A stretch of DNA of 64,000 bases from Labia minor (taxonomy: Eukaryota > Arthropoda > Insecta > Dermaptera > Spongiphoridae): contig OY720346.1 in assembly GCA_963082975.1 (NCBI GenBank), positions 24,608,720 through 24,672,719 of the forward strand, given 5' to 3'. The notes below the pieces were generated by a model. The model did not search any database and was not told the origin of the DNA. It saw only the letters and a program-made list of their open reading frames with translations. The translations under genes and the position numbers were made by a program. How positions within the stretch are numbered: the stretch's first letter is position 1; the number at the start of each line of letters is the position of its first letter. Shown here piece after piece: positions 47,296-59,177 of this stretch.

Positions 47296-47926
47296 TTTTT
47301 ACTATCTCGCCAGAGATAGTATTGCGATGTTGAAATTTTGATGTTTTTATATGTTTTGAAGGTTCCTGAATCATTTTCACTAAGGTTGAGAAAAATGTGT
47401 GTGTGTGTGTGTGTGTATGTGTGTGTGTGTGTGTATGTGTGTGTGTGTGTATGTAACCAAGATTACGCAAAAACAGTTTGAGTTAGAATGATGAAATTTG
47501 GTACATGGGCATTATTCAAAATTCATAGTTTTCTATCAACTTTTGAGAAATGTAGCTCAACCGGAAGATGGTCATTACCTACAACGTTTTGATTTTTTTT
47601 CTTCTAAAGTGACCGTAAAAATAAAGATATATGTTTGATAGTTTTTCACATGATTAATAATTGTATAAAACTGCTATATATAGAATTTCAGCTTGATTGA
47701 ATCGCTGAAAGTACCAGAATTAATTTTTTAACACTGCAAATCTCACGCGCCAACTCGTGACGTGGTGCCATCAACAAAGATTCAAACATGCGCTGGTTTA
47801 ATTAATATATTTAATAAATTTTAATTTATAATTTATAATTAATTAAATTTAATTTAAATATAATATATTATGTTATTTATTCCAATTCAAATTGCGAGAT
47901 AGTCGAGTGGAGACACTCCAGCTAAT
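47296..47926 (+). mobile_element. Family B repeat (Helentron-like), copy 5
   Basis: Complete ends: palindromic ACTATCTCGCCAGAGATAGT at the start, and GCGAGATAGT plus hairpin GAGTG-GAGA-CACTC at the end. The microsatellite is a long interrupted GT tract at 47396-47454. Nested in the MITE at 47118-48847. Confidence 0.87.
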
Positions 47927-48173
47927 TTCAATTGTTTGTCGATTTAATATTGCTTTTATTTAATTAATGTACATATTAATCAAAATGAATAAGAAAATTA
48001 TTTACATAAAGAAGCAAATTAGATTTTTCTATTTTATTTAATAATATTTTTCCTCTTTTTGAATATATATCTATACGTTTATCGATTTTTCTTTTAATCT
48101 TTCTCAATTTAATATTCCTTAATTTAATATTCCTTATGTTTAATTTCATGTACATGTTAACAAAAATGAATAA

Positions 48174-48796
48174 AATAAGTTGACCTGTGGCCATGTCTGA
48201 ACCGACCGACGGTTTGAAGTAAATTAATTTCAACCTACAGAATCAATTTCAAATAATTTTAATATATCTATTAATGTAATAAAAAACAGATATGGATAGA
48301 ACATAAATATTTTTAATTTTATTTTATTTATAATATATATGTAAGACCAGAATGTGACGTCATGAATGGCTGGATGACGTCATATAATTTTAAATTAAGA
48401 AAAAAACTAATAAAGATGATTTTTCTCGAGAATAAAACCACCACAAAGTGCATGATTCGTGGTGATATATAAAAAAATCTCATGTGAAATTTGGTGTGAA
48501 AATAACCCTTCCCTTCCTATCGTCGATCGCTAATACTACCACTTCCGGTTTCCGGATTTGCACCAAAAGTTGATCAATTCATCCCACTGATGCATTAAGA
48601 AAATATACCAAATTTCATCAAAATCGGTTGAGCCGTTCAGGCTGTACACATCTATACGGACGGACGGACAGACATCATGCTAAAAATACTTTTTTCTGTT
48701 AAGAAAATGCATGATTCGTGGAGATATGTAAAAATCTCCACATGTGAAATTTGGTGTGAAAACAATACCTCCCTTACTATCGTCGGTAGGTAAAAA
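48174..48796 (-). mobile_element. Family A repeat (Helentron-like), copy 5
   Basis: Nearly complete, minus orientation, with the 3' hairpin at the left (GACCTGTGGCCATGTC, one arm changed) and CGTCGGTAGG at the right. Both the first and second 5'-like segments are present. Nested in the MITE at 47118-48847. Confidence 0.87.
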
Positions 48797-48855
48797 TTTA
48801 TCTACAAAATGTGCACCCCCCATTAAAAATTTCTGGTTTCTCCACTAATACGAAT

Positions 48856-50163
48856 GATCCTAAAATTTTATTTTTAAATTTTATTAAATTCTTATAAACA
48901 TTATAATTAAAAGTTAATACTTTTTCTTAACTTTAATAAAAAAATATGCATTTTAAAGGAAATTTTATCAATAATAATGTAGGTTTCATTTCCCAATCTC
49001 TTATCTAAATACTTAGGTATTTTCTTACTATTCCCATAAAATTTTATCATTCTGTAATCTATTCAAATATATATATATAGTATATATGCTTCCCAAGTAT
49101 GTTTCTAATCAATAATTTCCAATACTATGGAATTTTTTTTTCTAATTAATTCCATTTGGAATTCATTAACTCAACATAAATAAATATCCAAACACTTAAC
49201 TTTCCCGATATGCGTTTCGTTCTTTTATTTTATTAATTTATTACCGTATTACCCTAATGACCTAGGTAGTTATATATATATATAAACTCTCGGGTTCAAA
49301 ATCCGGTTTTGCATCAATCACCCTTCATTCTTTATTTTTTCTTTTAAACTATACTCCTAAATAGAGAGATCCAACTATTTTAGGATTAATTATTATTACA
49401 TGTTTTTTGAGAGAGAGCTGATCTCCATTTTTTTTTATACCCCATTCATTTCTTTCAAAATATTTACAAATAAATTATTAATATCGGCTTACATAATAAA
49501 AAAAAAAGATTTAAGAATGTAATTTATAATTATTGAATATTTTAAATGATTGTATTTTTTTTCATTCTTGAGTATCGAATTCTAATTCATCTCCGATAGA
49601 GATGTATAAATCAATTATTAACATAATTAATAGAATAAAATTTCAAACTTTTTGATTAATATCTTATTCTTTTAATTGCCGCTATGCACTGAATCTATGT
49701 CGATAGTTTCAATGGAATAAATTGAAAATGATAAATGGATGGAAATATAAAACTTAAATATACATAATTATAATATGTAACTCCAAGGTAAGTTATTTGT
49801 TGATCGTATCAAATAGATATTGGAAAATAATAAATAATTTAATAAAAAAAAAATTTATTAGATATTGATCAGAATTTGTCAAAATTATTTTTTATGAAAT
49901 AAATAAAATCATTGAAAAAATGATGAAAATTACATAACCACAAATTGCATGATCTCTATAAATAAATAAAGTAAAATATAGTAAAATAACATGAAAAGAA
50001 GAAATGGATCAAGGGGACCTTAAGAAAAATTTTTAGTTTTTCAATATTTTTTAAAAATTTATAAAATAATTTTTATACCCCACAAATTGAATATCAGAAA
50101 TTAGAGTATTTTAGTAAGATATTTTAGTATTAAAATGTAGGAATATCTAAAACATAATTATAA
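48856..50163. other. AT-rich non-coding stretch
   Basis: Nothing recognisable. A B-box-like GGTTCAAAATCC near 49286 lacks the rest of a tRNA. Confidence 0.55.
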
Positions 50164-51130
50164 TCTATATATATATAAAGGAGAGTGTTTGTTTGTATGT
50201 ATGTAATTTGTTTACTTTTTTGCTGTCATAGAAACAAAAAAAAAAAATTTCTCACTTAACTGACACTTGGTAATTTAAAACTATAAACAAAAACAATTGA
50301 ACATCAAATCAATATTAATAAAAAAAACAGTATATACAACATATACAAAATGTAGAATTTGAATATGTAGAAAAATTGAATGTAATCACGAAGAATAATA
50401 ATATTTGAGAAGAATCGAGGTTGCAAACGCGAAACGCCTGTTATCATGCAGTAAAGAGGCTTATCTCATCAAAATTATTATCAAAAGGAATCAAAATTAA
50501 AATATATAAAAGAATTATTCTGCCTGTTGTATTATATGGGTGGGACGCACGTTCTATGACGCTGGGAGATGAGAGTAGATTCAGAGTATTTGAGAATAGG
50601 ATTCTTCCCCGCATTTATTGGCCAAAGAAAGATGAGGTTACCGGGGAATGGCGGAGACTGCATAACGAGGAATTGCATGACCTCTATGCATCTTCAGAAA
50701 TAGTTAGGGTTATAAAAGCGAAAAAGATGCGATAGGCAGGGGATGTGGCTAGAATGGGAGAGGAAAAAGATATTGGTGCGAAGACCGCGATTGGAAAACG
50801 TCCGCTTGGAAGACGAGTAGGAAGGGACGTAAGAGAGATGGGACAAGGGCTCAGGATAGGGACACTTGGAGAAATGTGGTTGTTGCGGCCAAGAACTTTC
50901 GAGTATCTTTGAGCCACATAGATAGATATAACATATACAATAATAATAATATATATAATTAATTTATTTATAATTTATAAAATAATTATATTTTAAATAA
51001 AAACACAAAAAGAAATGAATTTTTTATGTATTATACTGATTGAAACAAAATGGATGCAAATCTTTTACTACTTTCAACCAAATACTATGTACCACTGGGG
51101 AGTACAGGGGGCGGCGCTCTCCACACCTAG
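50164..51130 (+). mobile_element. Helitron, non-autonomous, carrying an RTE LINE piece (copy 3)
   Basis: Starts TCTATATATATATAAAGGAG after A and ends CTAG (51127-51130) followed by T. The last 200 bp match the Helitrons ending at 2047 and 41814, including TTGAAACAAAATGGATG. The terminal hairpin is degraded. More than half of the element is captured LINE sequence (50335-50925). Confidence 0.82.
50335..50925 (+). mobile_element. RTE-type LINE fragment inside the Helitron (copy C)
   Basis: Contains a 104-codon open frame (50421-50735) reading AVKRLISSKLLSKGIKIK, then YKRIILPVVLYGWDARSM, then GPKKDEVTGEWRRLHNEE, the same tail region as copies A and B. Downstream it reads MGEEK and RPLGRRVGRDV in a broken frame, then VVAAKNF-like sequence and the GATA tail. 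It is the largest LINE piece among the three related Helitrons, so it best shows the captured extent. Confidence 0.82.
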
Positions 51131-52522
51131 TAGTTTATAAGTGAACAAAGTTTTGTTTCAAAATAGTCATTTATATTTTTTCTCTATTTTTTTTTATAAA
51201 AGAAATTAAAAGAATATTCCAATAAATTTAATATAATATTTATTAATTTATTTCGGCTGTTTAAATCTCAATATATATATAATACAATCGAATTTTTATT
51301 AATTTACTCTCTAGAATCTAGATGAAAAATTCTTGCTTATTCGTATTATTTTCTTAAATATCTGTTTTAAAATTTAAGTATATCTGTTAGTTTATTTATA
51401 TTTCAACACGTATATCTTTACAAATTATTTCCAACGATATATATCTTCAATTTTATTTAATATTCTAAATAAAAAATTATAATAGAATTATATTCGCTAT
51501 ATATTTTAACATGATTTCCATCTCAGATAAATTTTATTTTTGTTATTATTCTGTAAACATAAAGATGAAAGGGAAATGAAATTCTGGGAAGTTCCTCATT
51601 CGCAGAATGTATAAAGGCAAGGATGGATGGATGTCGCTCTACACAGGAATACTACTTCTCCAAGCTTGTTCACCTTTGTTTATAATTTTATATATATATA
51701 CCGATTTACATTAAATCCACTGAATTTTTATACAAATGCCAAGGCTGAAAATATGAAAATAATATATTCTATTCTCAGTTTTTGATCGCAAAGTGTTGGC
51801 ATTTTTTTTTTGTTTCATCCAAGAACAGAGAAAAAAATAAATGGATGTATATATAATCAGGTTGTCGTTTGGGTGATTTCTCTTGTATGAATAATTATAT
51901 TACATCTCGATCGATAAATTATCCACGTTGTATATTTTTAAGATAGTACAAATCTGAACAAGGCAGATACATTGAATATCCTTGCAATAATATTTTAATA
52001 TTATCATTGAAAATTTCATATTTTATATCTTATGACACCTGTAAAATATATTAAATACTTTTTCTTTACAAAGAAATTTTTCAAGGTTATCAATGAATGA
52101 TGTTTTTAGTTGGATATTCAAATTATTAGTTATGTTATAGTAATCATTAAAAAATTTTATTAATTCTACAGAACCAATAATTAATTTGTCATTTTGTTTG
52201 TTTTTTTTTTCTTATAATTAATTATATTTTATCTTATATTTCAATTAATTTTTTAACTAATTGTTTTATAGTAATTTCATTAAAATATAAATGAGGTGGT
52301 AAAGTACTACAGTAAACCTGACAATACAAGTACAATTATAAAATTTTAACATTTCTTTACGTTTTAAGGGCTCGAGATTTTTTACTATAATATCAGGAAT
52401 CGATCTTGTAAAAAACTTCTATTGAATTGTAAAAATAATTCTGTTTGTTATATTTTATTTAAGAACATATATCTCTATATATAATATATTAATATCAAAA
52501 TTAAAATTATTAAAATATCAAA
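51131..52522. other. AT-rich stretch with small GC-richer patch
   Basis: A patch at 51560-51680 includes TATAAAGGCAAGG; it is promoter-like only by a TATA motif and not otherwise supported. The rest is AT-rich. Confidence 0.45.
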
Positions 52523-53156
52523 AATAAGTTGACCTGTGGCCAGGTCCGAACCGACCGACGGTTTGGGGTAAATTAATCTCCAGATACAGAAACAATTTCA
52601 AATAATTTTCATATATCTATTAATGTAATAAAAAACAGATAGGCATATAACATAAATATTTTTAATTTTATTTTATTTATAATATATATGTAAGACCAGG
52701 CTGTGACGTCATGAATGGCTGGATGACGTCATATAATTTTAAATTAAGAAAAAACTAATAAAGATGATTTTTTCTCGAGGGTAAAACCAATACAAAGTGT
52801 ATGATTCGTGGTGATATATAAAAAAATCTCCTCATGTGAAATTTGGTGTGATAATAACCCTTACCTTCCTATCGTCGATCCCTAATACTACCACTTCCGG
52901 TTTCCGGATATACACCAAAAGTTAATCAATTCATCCCACTGATGCATTAAGTAAATATACCAAATTTCATCAAAATCGGTTGAACCGTTCAGGCTGTACA
53001 CATCTATACGGACGGACAGACGGACGGACAGACATCATGCTAAAAATACTTTTTTCTGTTTAGAAAATGCATGATTCGTGGAGATATGTAAAAATCTCCA
53101 CATGTGAAATTTGGTGTGAAAACAATAGCTCCCTTACTATCGTCGGTCGGTAAAAA
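52523..53156 (-). mobile_element. Family A repeat (Helentron-like), copy 6
   Basis: Complete, minus orientation. Left: 3' hairpin GACCTGTGGCCAGGTC and ACCGACCGACGG. Right: CGTCGGTCGGTAAAAAT. GTCY microsatellite (as GGAC) at 53009-53034. The TGACGTCATGAATGGCTGGA segment and both 5'-like segments are intact. Confidence 0.9.
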
Positions 53157-53999
53157 TTATCAATAGATGTTTATATCAACATAGAGAAAAAAAATTAAAT
53201 TAAATTTATTAATAATAAACAATTTTTGTGATAAATTTACAAGATCATAGATGTTTAACAATTTGATTATGTGTTAATATCTGATAATCTATGCAAGTGA
53301 AAAAAATTAAAATAACCGAATAAAAGTTCCACTTTCAAAGATGAACGATAAAACTTCATCCTTCCAAGAAAGAAACCAATAGAATATAATCCTCGTGACA
53401 ATCAATTGGGATTTTGTTTTAATTTCAAATAAAATTATCTGTTTTGGGTTGGTATATGACTATGTCTTTGATAATTTTTATATTATAAAGGACCCATTAA
53501 AATATATTTTATTTTGAAAATATTTGTAAATATTTTTATATTTATCTGGTAATCTGGTCACGAAAACAATAATAATATTATTACTCTGAGCCAATTTTAT
53601 ATTTTGTTTTAATGTTTTATATCCGCTTTATATTATCTTATCATATTTTTGATCTTTCTACTTACTTTTGGTTTTCCAATTGGCTTTCACATAAATTATT
53701 TTTTCATTTAACTTTTTAGTCCCATTTGAAACATCCTGCTAGTCTTTCATGATTTTTTAATTTTAGCCACATATATTTGACGATGCATAGATATCATGTA
53801 ATTTTTTATTATATGCTTTCCACCATTTCCCAGCAATATCATTGATTTTATTGAAATATATATTCACATTTTTTTACTTTTATTATTATTATTATTATTA
53901 TTTTGAGTAAATATCAAAATAAAATAAAAAATTGCCTTTGGAATTTTAATAAACCAAATGAGGAGACGTAAAAATATTATTTCAACTGGAAATATGAAA
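53157..53999. other. AT-rich stretch with (ATT)n
   Basis: An ATT tandem lies at 53880-53902. Nothing else recognised. Confidence 0.55.
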
Positions 54000-54279
54000 A
54001 CTTAATAAAGAATGGAATGTGAAACTTTTCCCAGAGAGTTGAAAAGACAGGAGCAGAAGGCTGTCCGCCCTGGCGCTTATCAAAAATACTATCAGCAGCA
54101 ACAAGTGGCAACGAAGACGGCAATCAAACATCAACATCAACAGGTTGCTTAAACCAAGCATCGAAATATAATTAGTTCTCGGTCAAACCGGTACCGGATA
54201 CTTCTTGGATTGTTTGCAGGTGAATCTCTCCTCCGATTGGCGCGATTATTCATCTCAGATAGAAAATATTAATCCAAGT

Positions 54280-54314
<35 letters not shown>

Positions 54315-54480
54315 AAATAAAAAAATAAAGCAGAGAGGAAAAAAATAAACGGTGTACGGGAATGTTTATAGTGAGTGGGCTGTTAACTTCAAACAACCTG
54401 CTACTCTCTGGAGACAGCCACAAGGATAATCTGCTTTTTATAATTAATTACTCCCAAATGATGGTATCGATTGGAGTAGC
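54000..54480. other. GC-richer island with small ORF and 32-bp poly(A)
   Basis: A 46-codon open frame (54012-54152, plus) reads MECETFPRELKRQEQKAV, then RPGAYQKYYQQQQVAT, then KTAIKHQHQQVA. It is Gln-rich and unlike AT-rich noise, but short and unrecognised. It is followed by CAAACCGGTACCGG-containing DNA and an uninterrupted run of 32 A at 54281-54312. The A run might mark an old retrocopy. No target duplication was identified. Confidence 0.3.
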
Positions 54481-56254
54481 CAGTGCTGTAGAAATTAATT
54501 AATGATACAGCTTATCATATCAATTCAAATTATTTATTAAAAGAACTATTTCTTCTTTATTAATAAAAAAAAAAAAAATTGGAAAAATTAGAATAATGAA
54601 TTAGTACTAATTTATATCTTTCATTATAATTTTTATTTTAGTCATAAAATATAGGCGTAGGAATGAAAAACTTGTGATTGAATTCTAATAAAAAATAATA
54701 AAATAAAATTTAAAAATGTATGTATTTTTATCAGCGAAATTTTGGAACATTTAGTAAGTTGTATTAAATTAAAAATTCAAATAAAATGGAGAAAATTTTC
54801 ATAATTGTTTTTCTCTCTCTATTATATTATATTTTTAATTACTACACCCTTGAGTTTATGAGTATGTTAATTAATTATTTATTTTGTAAATTTATTTGTA
54901 TATTTAAATATATATAAAATGTCAACATCTTATTATTTTCAATAATTTTATTATTTTAAATTTAATCGTTGTAAAATTTTATTCGCTTTTTACCTAAGTC
55001 TATTTATTGGATACCATTATATTGAATGAAATTGAGAAACAAACAGATTAAAGTTTGATTACCTAAATCCCCTCCACACCTGCCATTGTGTAAAGGAATG
55101 AATTTACTTTCACGATTATCGAATAGAATTAAATGTATGAAAAATCGGTTAGAAATTTGTGAATAAATTAATTTGACCTTTTTGAAAGGATACTATTTTT
55201 AATTACTGTTTACAATTTCCTATCCAATGAATGTGATTGGGTTATAATTCTTGATCAATGATATCAATTGAAGAAATTGAAAAGCTTCTCCTTTTTTAAG
55301 TAAAACGTAATAGAAATTTTAAATTATTATTAATTAACTCTATTTATCAGTTAATTAATAATAATTATACATTTTTAAATTTTTACTTATATATATATAT
55401 AAAAATGAAACTAAAATAAAAGAGAAATTAAATTCATTGATCCGTTGGTTGGTTGTTATTTTTGGGATAGCCTTGAATTGACTTGTAGGAGGTTAACATG
55501 TCCACTAGATTGATCTTTAATACATTTTTGTATATCGTATTACAAAGATGTAAACTTGTGATTTATTCAGATGTTGGTGAAAATTAATTTTAAACTGAAG
55601 TGAGTACATATCCACCAAAAAAAATAGATATATATTTCTTTAAGCACCGCCTTCTTTGTGTTAATTTCCATTGATAAGTTAAAGCAAAGGTTAAAATAAA
55701 TAGAAATAAAAAAAAAATTGAAAAATATCTCAATATTTTTCCCTCTCAATTGATTTTTAAAAAATGATTTATATTATATTTTAAATTAAAAAAAACCTCC
55801 AAGGTGATTTTCTAATGATGAAATATTTAATAATTGTACCAAGATATATTCTAACCAAAATCCAATATTGAATAGAAGAAATTAAGCGACAAAAAATTAA
55901 TTAGAAAATTTTTATATTTTTTTTTAACATATGGAAAATAATTTTAATCAATTAATATTTAAGTATGAAAATTGCTTCTGAAAATTTATGTATAACTTTA
56001 ATGATAGTCATTTGTTATTTATTATAAAATGATTGACATATGATCATTACCAGTGATTGGACCTAAATTCTTATGGGTTTTTATATCTAAACACATATAT
56101 ATATATAGTTCAGTCAAAATAATAAATAATAAGTAATAAATGGTTTTCAATATATGTAGTATATGTAATTTTATTAGAAAATTTCATGAATGGTTACAAT
56201 GAGGACTATTCTTTAAATTGTTGATGTCTCATTGAACAATCATCAACAATCAAA
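54481..56254. other. AT-rich non-coding stretch
   Basis: Nothing recognisable; open frames here are low-complexity. Confidence 0.6.
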
Positions 56255-57000
56255 ATACCTGAAAGACAGTGAAATTCACTTAAATTCAGTTAATTTAAAG
56301 TTAACGAACTGTCTGGACAACGAACAATTCGGATAGCGAACACTTTCACCAAAGTCCGGACAATGAACACATATTCAGATAACGAACAAAAACCAATTTT
56401 AACTTCTAGACTTCTTCTTGGTTCTGGAAGCCTAATGTAGTAATAACCTATGTCACGTAAAGATGAGATACGACTCGGTTTCCTGGGTTGTCGTATACTG
56501 ACGCATAGCTATTGTGCGTTAAAGGTTTGTCAATTGTGTATGCCAGTTGGTATTTGATCCTCTAAATTTTCGAATTTGCTTTTCTGAACACCTTATTTAA
56601 ACGAACGGAATATCTGACAATATTATGGGGTCCGTAAAGACTGTGATGAAGATTGGACAGAAGATGGCTTATATTGTGACACAGTAATACTTAAACAGAT
56701 CTACTGTATTTACAATATTAGTTAAGAAAGATATCATCAAGGAGGTTCAAGCAGCTAAATGAAATGAAGCTGCTAACGTTAATTATATCTACGAAGCAAA
56801 TAGCTGCCATCCTTGAAAAAATGGTGAGGTTGCATAGTTTGGATAAATGATCGGGAAATTAAAAGAGATGTAACTAGTATGAATATTGTTCATAGAAGTC
56901 TTGAGAAATTTTTGAGAAATTGAAAGAACAAACTTCAAATTCGTCATCTAAGGAGTTAGAATTCAAAACTTGATTTGTAAATTTTAAAAAGATGACTGGA
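56255..57000 (+). mobile_element. pogo/Tigger-type transposon remnant
   Basis: The left part has repeated CGAAC-type motifs (GTCTGGACAACGAACAATTC at 56311, AGTCCGGACAATGAACACA, CAGATAACGAAC), the usual end composition of pogo/Tigger elements. Downstream are transposase pieces: MGSVKTV at 56625, an STVFTILVKKDIIKEVQAA helix-turn-helix end near 56698-56755, and VWINDREIKRDVTSM plus NIVHRSLEKFL at about 56837-56920. The last matches the CENP-B-type helix-turn-helix of the family. Multiple stops and shifts; the catalytic domain is missing. Confidence 0.65.
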
Positions 57001-57168
57001 ATTAAACATATATAAATTAATACATTATAAGATTGTTAGTGCAGATAAAGAAGAAACTGAAAAGTAATGTCTCAAAAAGAATGAATTAATAGATTTCATA
57101 AATAAATCAATGGTAAATTGATGAGTACGAACAGTATTTTTTTCAGTTTTCATTTAATTTTATAAATA

Positions 57169-57697
57169 AATAATAATAATGCAATAAAAAACAGATATGG
57201 ATATAACATAAATATTTTTAATTTTATTTTATTTATAAGATATATAAGTAAGAGCTGGCTGTGACGTCATGAAGGGCTGGGTGACGTCATATAATTTTAA
57301 ATTAAGAAAAAACTAATGAAGATGATTTTCCCGAGGATAAAACCAATACAATGATTCGTGGAGATATGTAAAAAATCTCCTCATGTAAAATTTGGTGTGA
57401 AAATAACCATTCCCTTCCTATCGTCGATTGTTAATACTACCACTTCCGGTTTCCGGATATACACCAAAAGTTGAGCAATTCATCAGACTGATGCATTAAG
57501 TAAATATACCAAATTTTATCAAAATCCGTTTAGCCGTTCGAGCTGTACACATCTATACGGACGGACGGACAGACATCATGCTAAAAATACTTTTTTCTGT
57601 TAACAAAATGCATGATTCGTGGAGTTATGTAAAAATCTCCACAACGGAAATTTGGTGTTAAAACAATACCTCCCTTACTATCGTCGGTCGGTAAAAA
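57169..57697 (-). mobile_element. Family A repeat, 3'-truncated copy 7
   Basis: Minus orientation. The 3' hairpin and 3' subterminal repeat are absent: it begins in the AATAAAAAACAGATATGG region. The 5' end CGTCGGTCGGTAAAAA at 57682-57697 is intact, as are both 5'-like segments. Confidence 0.87.
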
Positions 57698-57829
57698 AGT
57701 GAATGTAAATTTTAGAGAAAAATAATGAAACGATAGCTTTGAATTTCGATTTCAGTGTTATAAAAAAAAGAACAAAAAAGAGCAACTTTAGAAGTACCTG
57801 TTTAAGAAAGTTACATAAATTCGATTGGA

Positions 57830-58130
57830 TTTTTGACAAAATGGAAGCTGGAGGCAAGTGTTTCGGATTGTAGGTTCGATAAATAGGCAGGCAGGTAATC
57901 AGTTGGAGGGGCCCGAGGGGCCTGGGGCTGGGCTACTTGCGGGTAGATACCGATCTCCGAGAGTGCTTCACCCACACAACAACAACAACAACACCAACAA
58001 CCCGAGTTAACTTTCCAAGTAGAGTAGAGCCACGTGCGACCAACACAACAACAACAACAACAATTGTGAAGCCGGATATACCTCAGAACTCGTTTATTCG
58101 AATGTTCAGTCCGGTCCAAAAGAAGTAGAA
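57830..58130 (+). other. GC-richer island with CAA repeats, possible exon
   Basis: A plus-strand frame is open from 57883 to 58128, preceded by GGCAGGCAG, a possible acceptor. It gives a GPRGLGLGYLRVDTDL region and two Thr runs encoded by ACA repeats (57974-57999 and 58040-58063), then IVKPDIPQNSFIRMFSPV and a stop. The minus strand is also open (57811-58176) with poly-Cys from the same repeats. The microsatellites inflate both frames, so coding is uncertain. Confidence 0.3.
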
Positions 58131-59177
58131 AAAATTCCGAAATATTTTTAAATACACAAAAAAAAATTAATGTCATTAATATTTTTTTTTTTAGTTACCA
58201 TTCTATTATGATATTAATTAATATTCATTTTATATATACATTATATATACTCTTTTATTAACTGTTCAAACTATTAGTCAAAGTGTACAAAATTATATTT
58301 AAAATATAATAGACTGTTAAATCTATAACAAAATTAATAAAATATATAATTAAGTAATTAGTATTAAAAAAATGTAAATAAAATAAAAAAAAAACTAAAT
58401 ATTATATTGTGATAATAAAAGGAAGAGACGATTTATATACTTATTTTGTTTAATATTAAAACTGTTGTTATAAATATAAGAATATAAAATTGTTTAACAC
58501 CTTTTAGTCAATAATAATCATTATTATAGAATTATTATTATAACACGTTTATAAAAATTTACAAAAATATTAATTAATTTTTTATTTTCATAAAATCTTT
58601 TATTGGTGTTTAAGGTATGGATTTATTAGAAAATTACAATCTAATAATATGTAATAGTAATTCAGGTATTATAATTATAATAATAACTATAATTTATACA
58701 AATTTAAGTTTTAAAAAATTTGAATTGGGTTATTAAAAGATAGTTTAAGAGTTAAACTGATAATATATTTTCCTTATCTTTTAAGATATAATTATATCTT
58801 ATAAAAAAAAAATAATTTTTAAAAAGTTATTAATTAATTAATAATCTAAAGGAAAATTGATTTTGATATTAATTCAATGTATATATATGAACGAAAAGAA
58901 TTTTAATTTTTCACGATGCATTATATATAATATTGGGATGATTTAATAAAGATATGTATAGGAATATACATATAGTAATAAACATGTGTGGGTGCGGGTA
59001 AGGTGTGGATCACATGATTCATCAAAAAAATTTTTTTTTTTTTTTTTTTTTTTTAGTTGATATTATTAGAAAGGTATTGGGTTTGGTCTTAATGTGATTT
59101 TTAAACTTTGGCTTATACAAATTTCAAAATATAACTAGATATCTTATTGAAATAAAAAAAAATAAGATTAAATAATA
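58131..59177. other. AT-rich non-coding stretch
   Basis: Contains a T run of about 25 at 59030-59055. Nothing else recognised. Confidence 0.6.

Larger units (their letters stand above)
47118..48847. mobile_element. hAT-like MITE carrying two nested Helentron-like insertions
   Basis: Left end CATTGGCGGAACCAGGAGGG and right end (reverse-complemented) TAGTGGAGAAACCAG form an imperfect inverted repeat. An exact 8-bp duplication ATACGAAT is at 47110-47117 and 48848-48855. Without the family B copy (47296-47926) and the family A copy (48174-48796), about 475 bp of non-coding element remain. The ends resemble the other CAGTGGCG elements here, but are more diverged. Confidence 0.75.

Noticed and set aside
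47255-47470. 71-codon frame with a HTHTHT run
   Set aside because: It is the GT microsatellite of a family B repeat read in reverse.
49280-49310. GGTTCAAAATCC resembling a tRNA B box
   Set aside because: No A box or acceptor stem around it; the sequence upstream is TA microsatellite.
51605-51630. TATAAAGG motif as a promoter
   Set aside because: TATA-like strings are common in this composition and no gene starts downstream.
57811-58176. 121-codon minus-strand frame with two poly-Cys runs
   Set aside because: The Cys runs are the antisense of a CAA microsatellite, which keeps all frames open; not evidence of coding.
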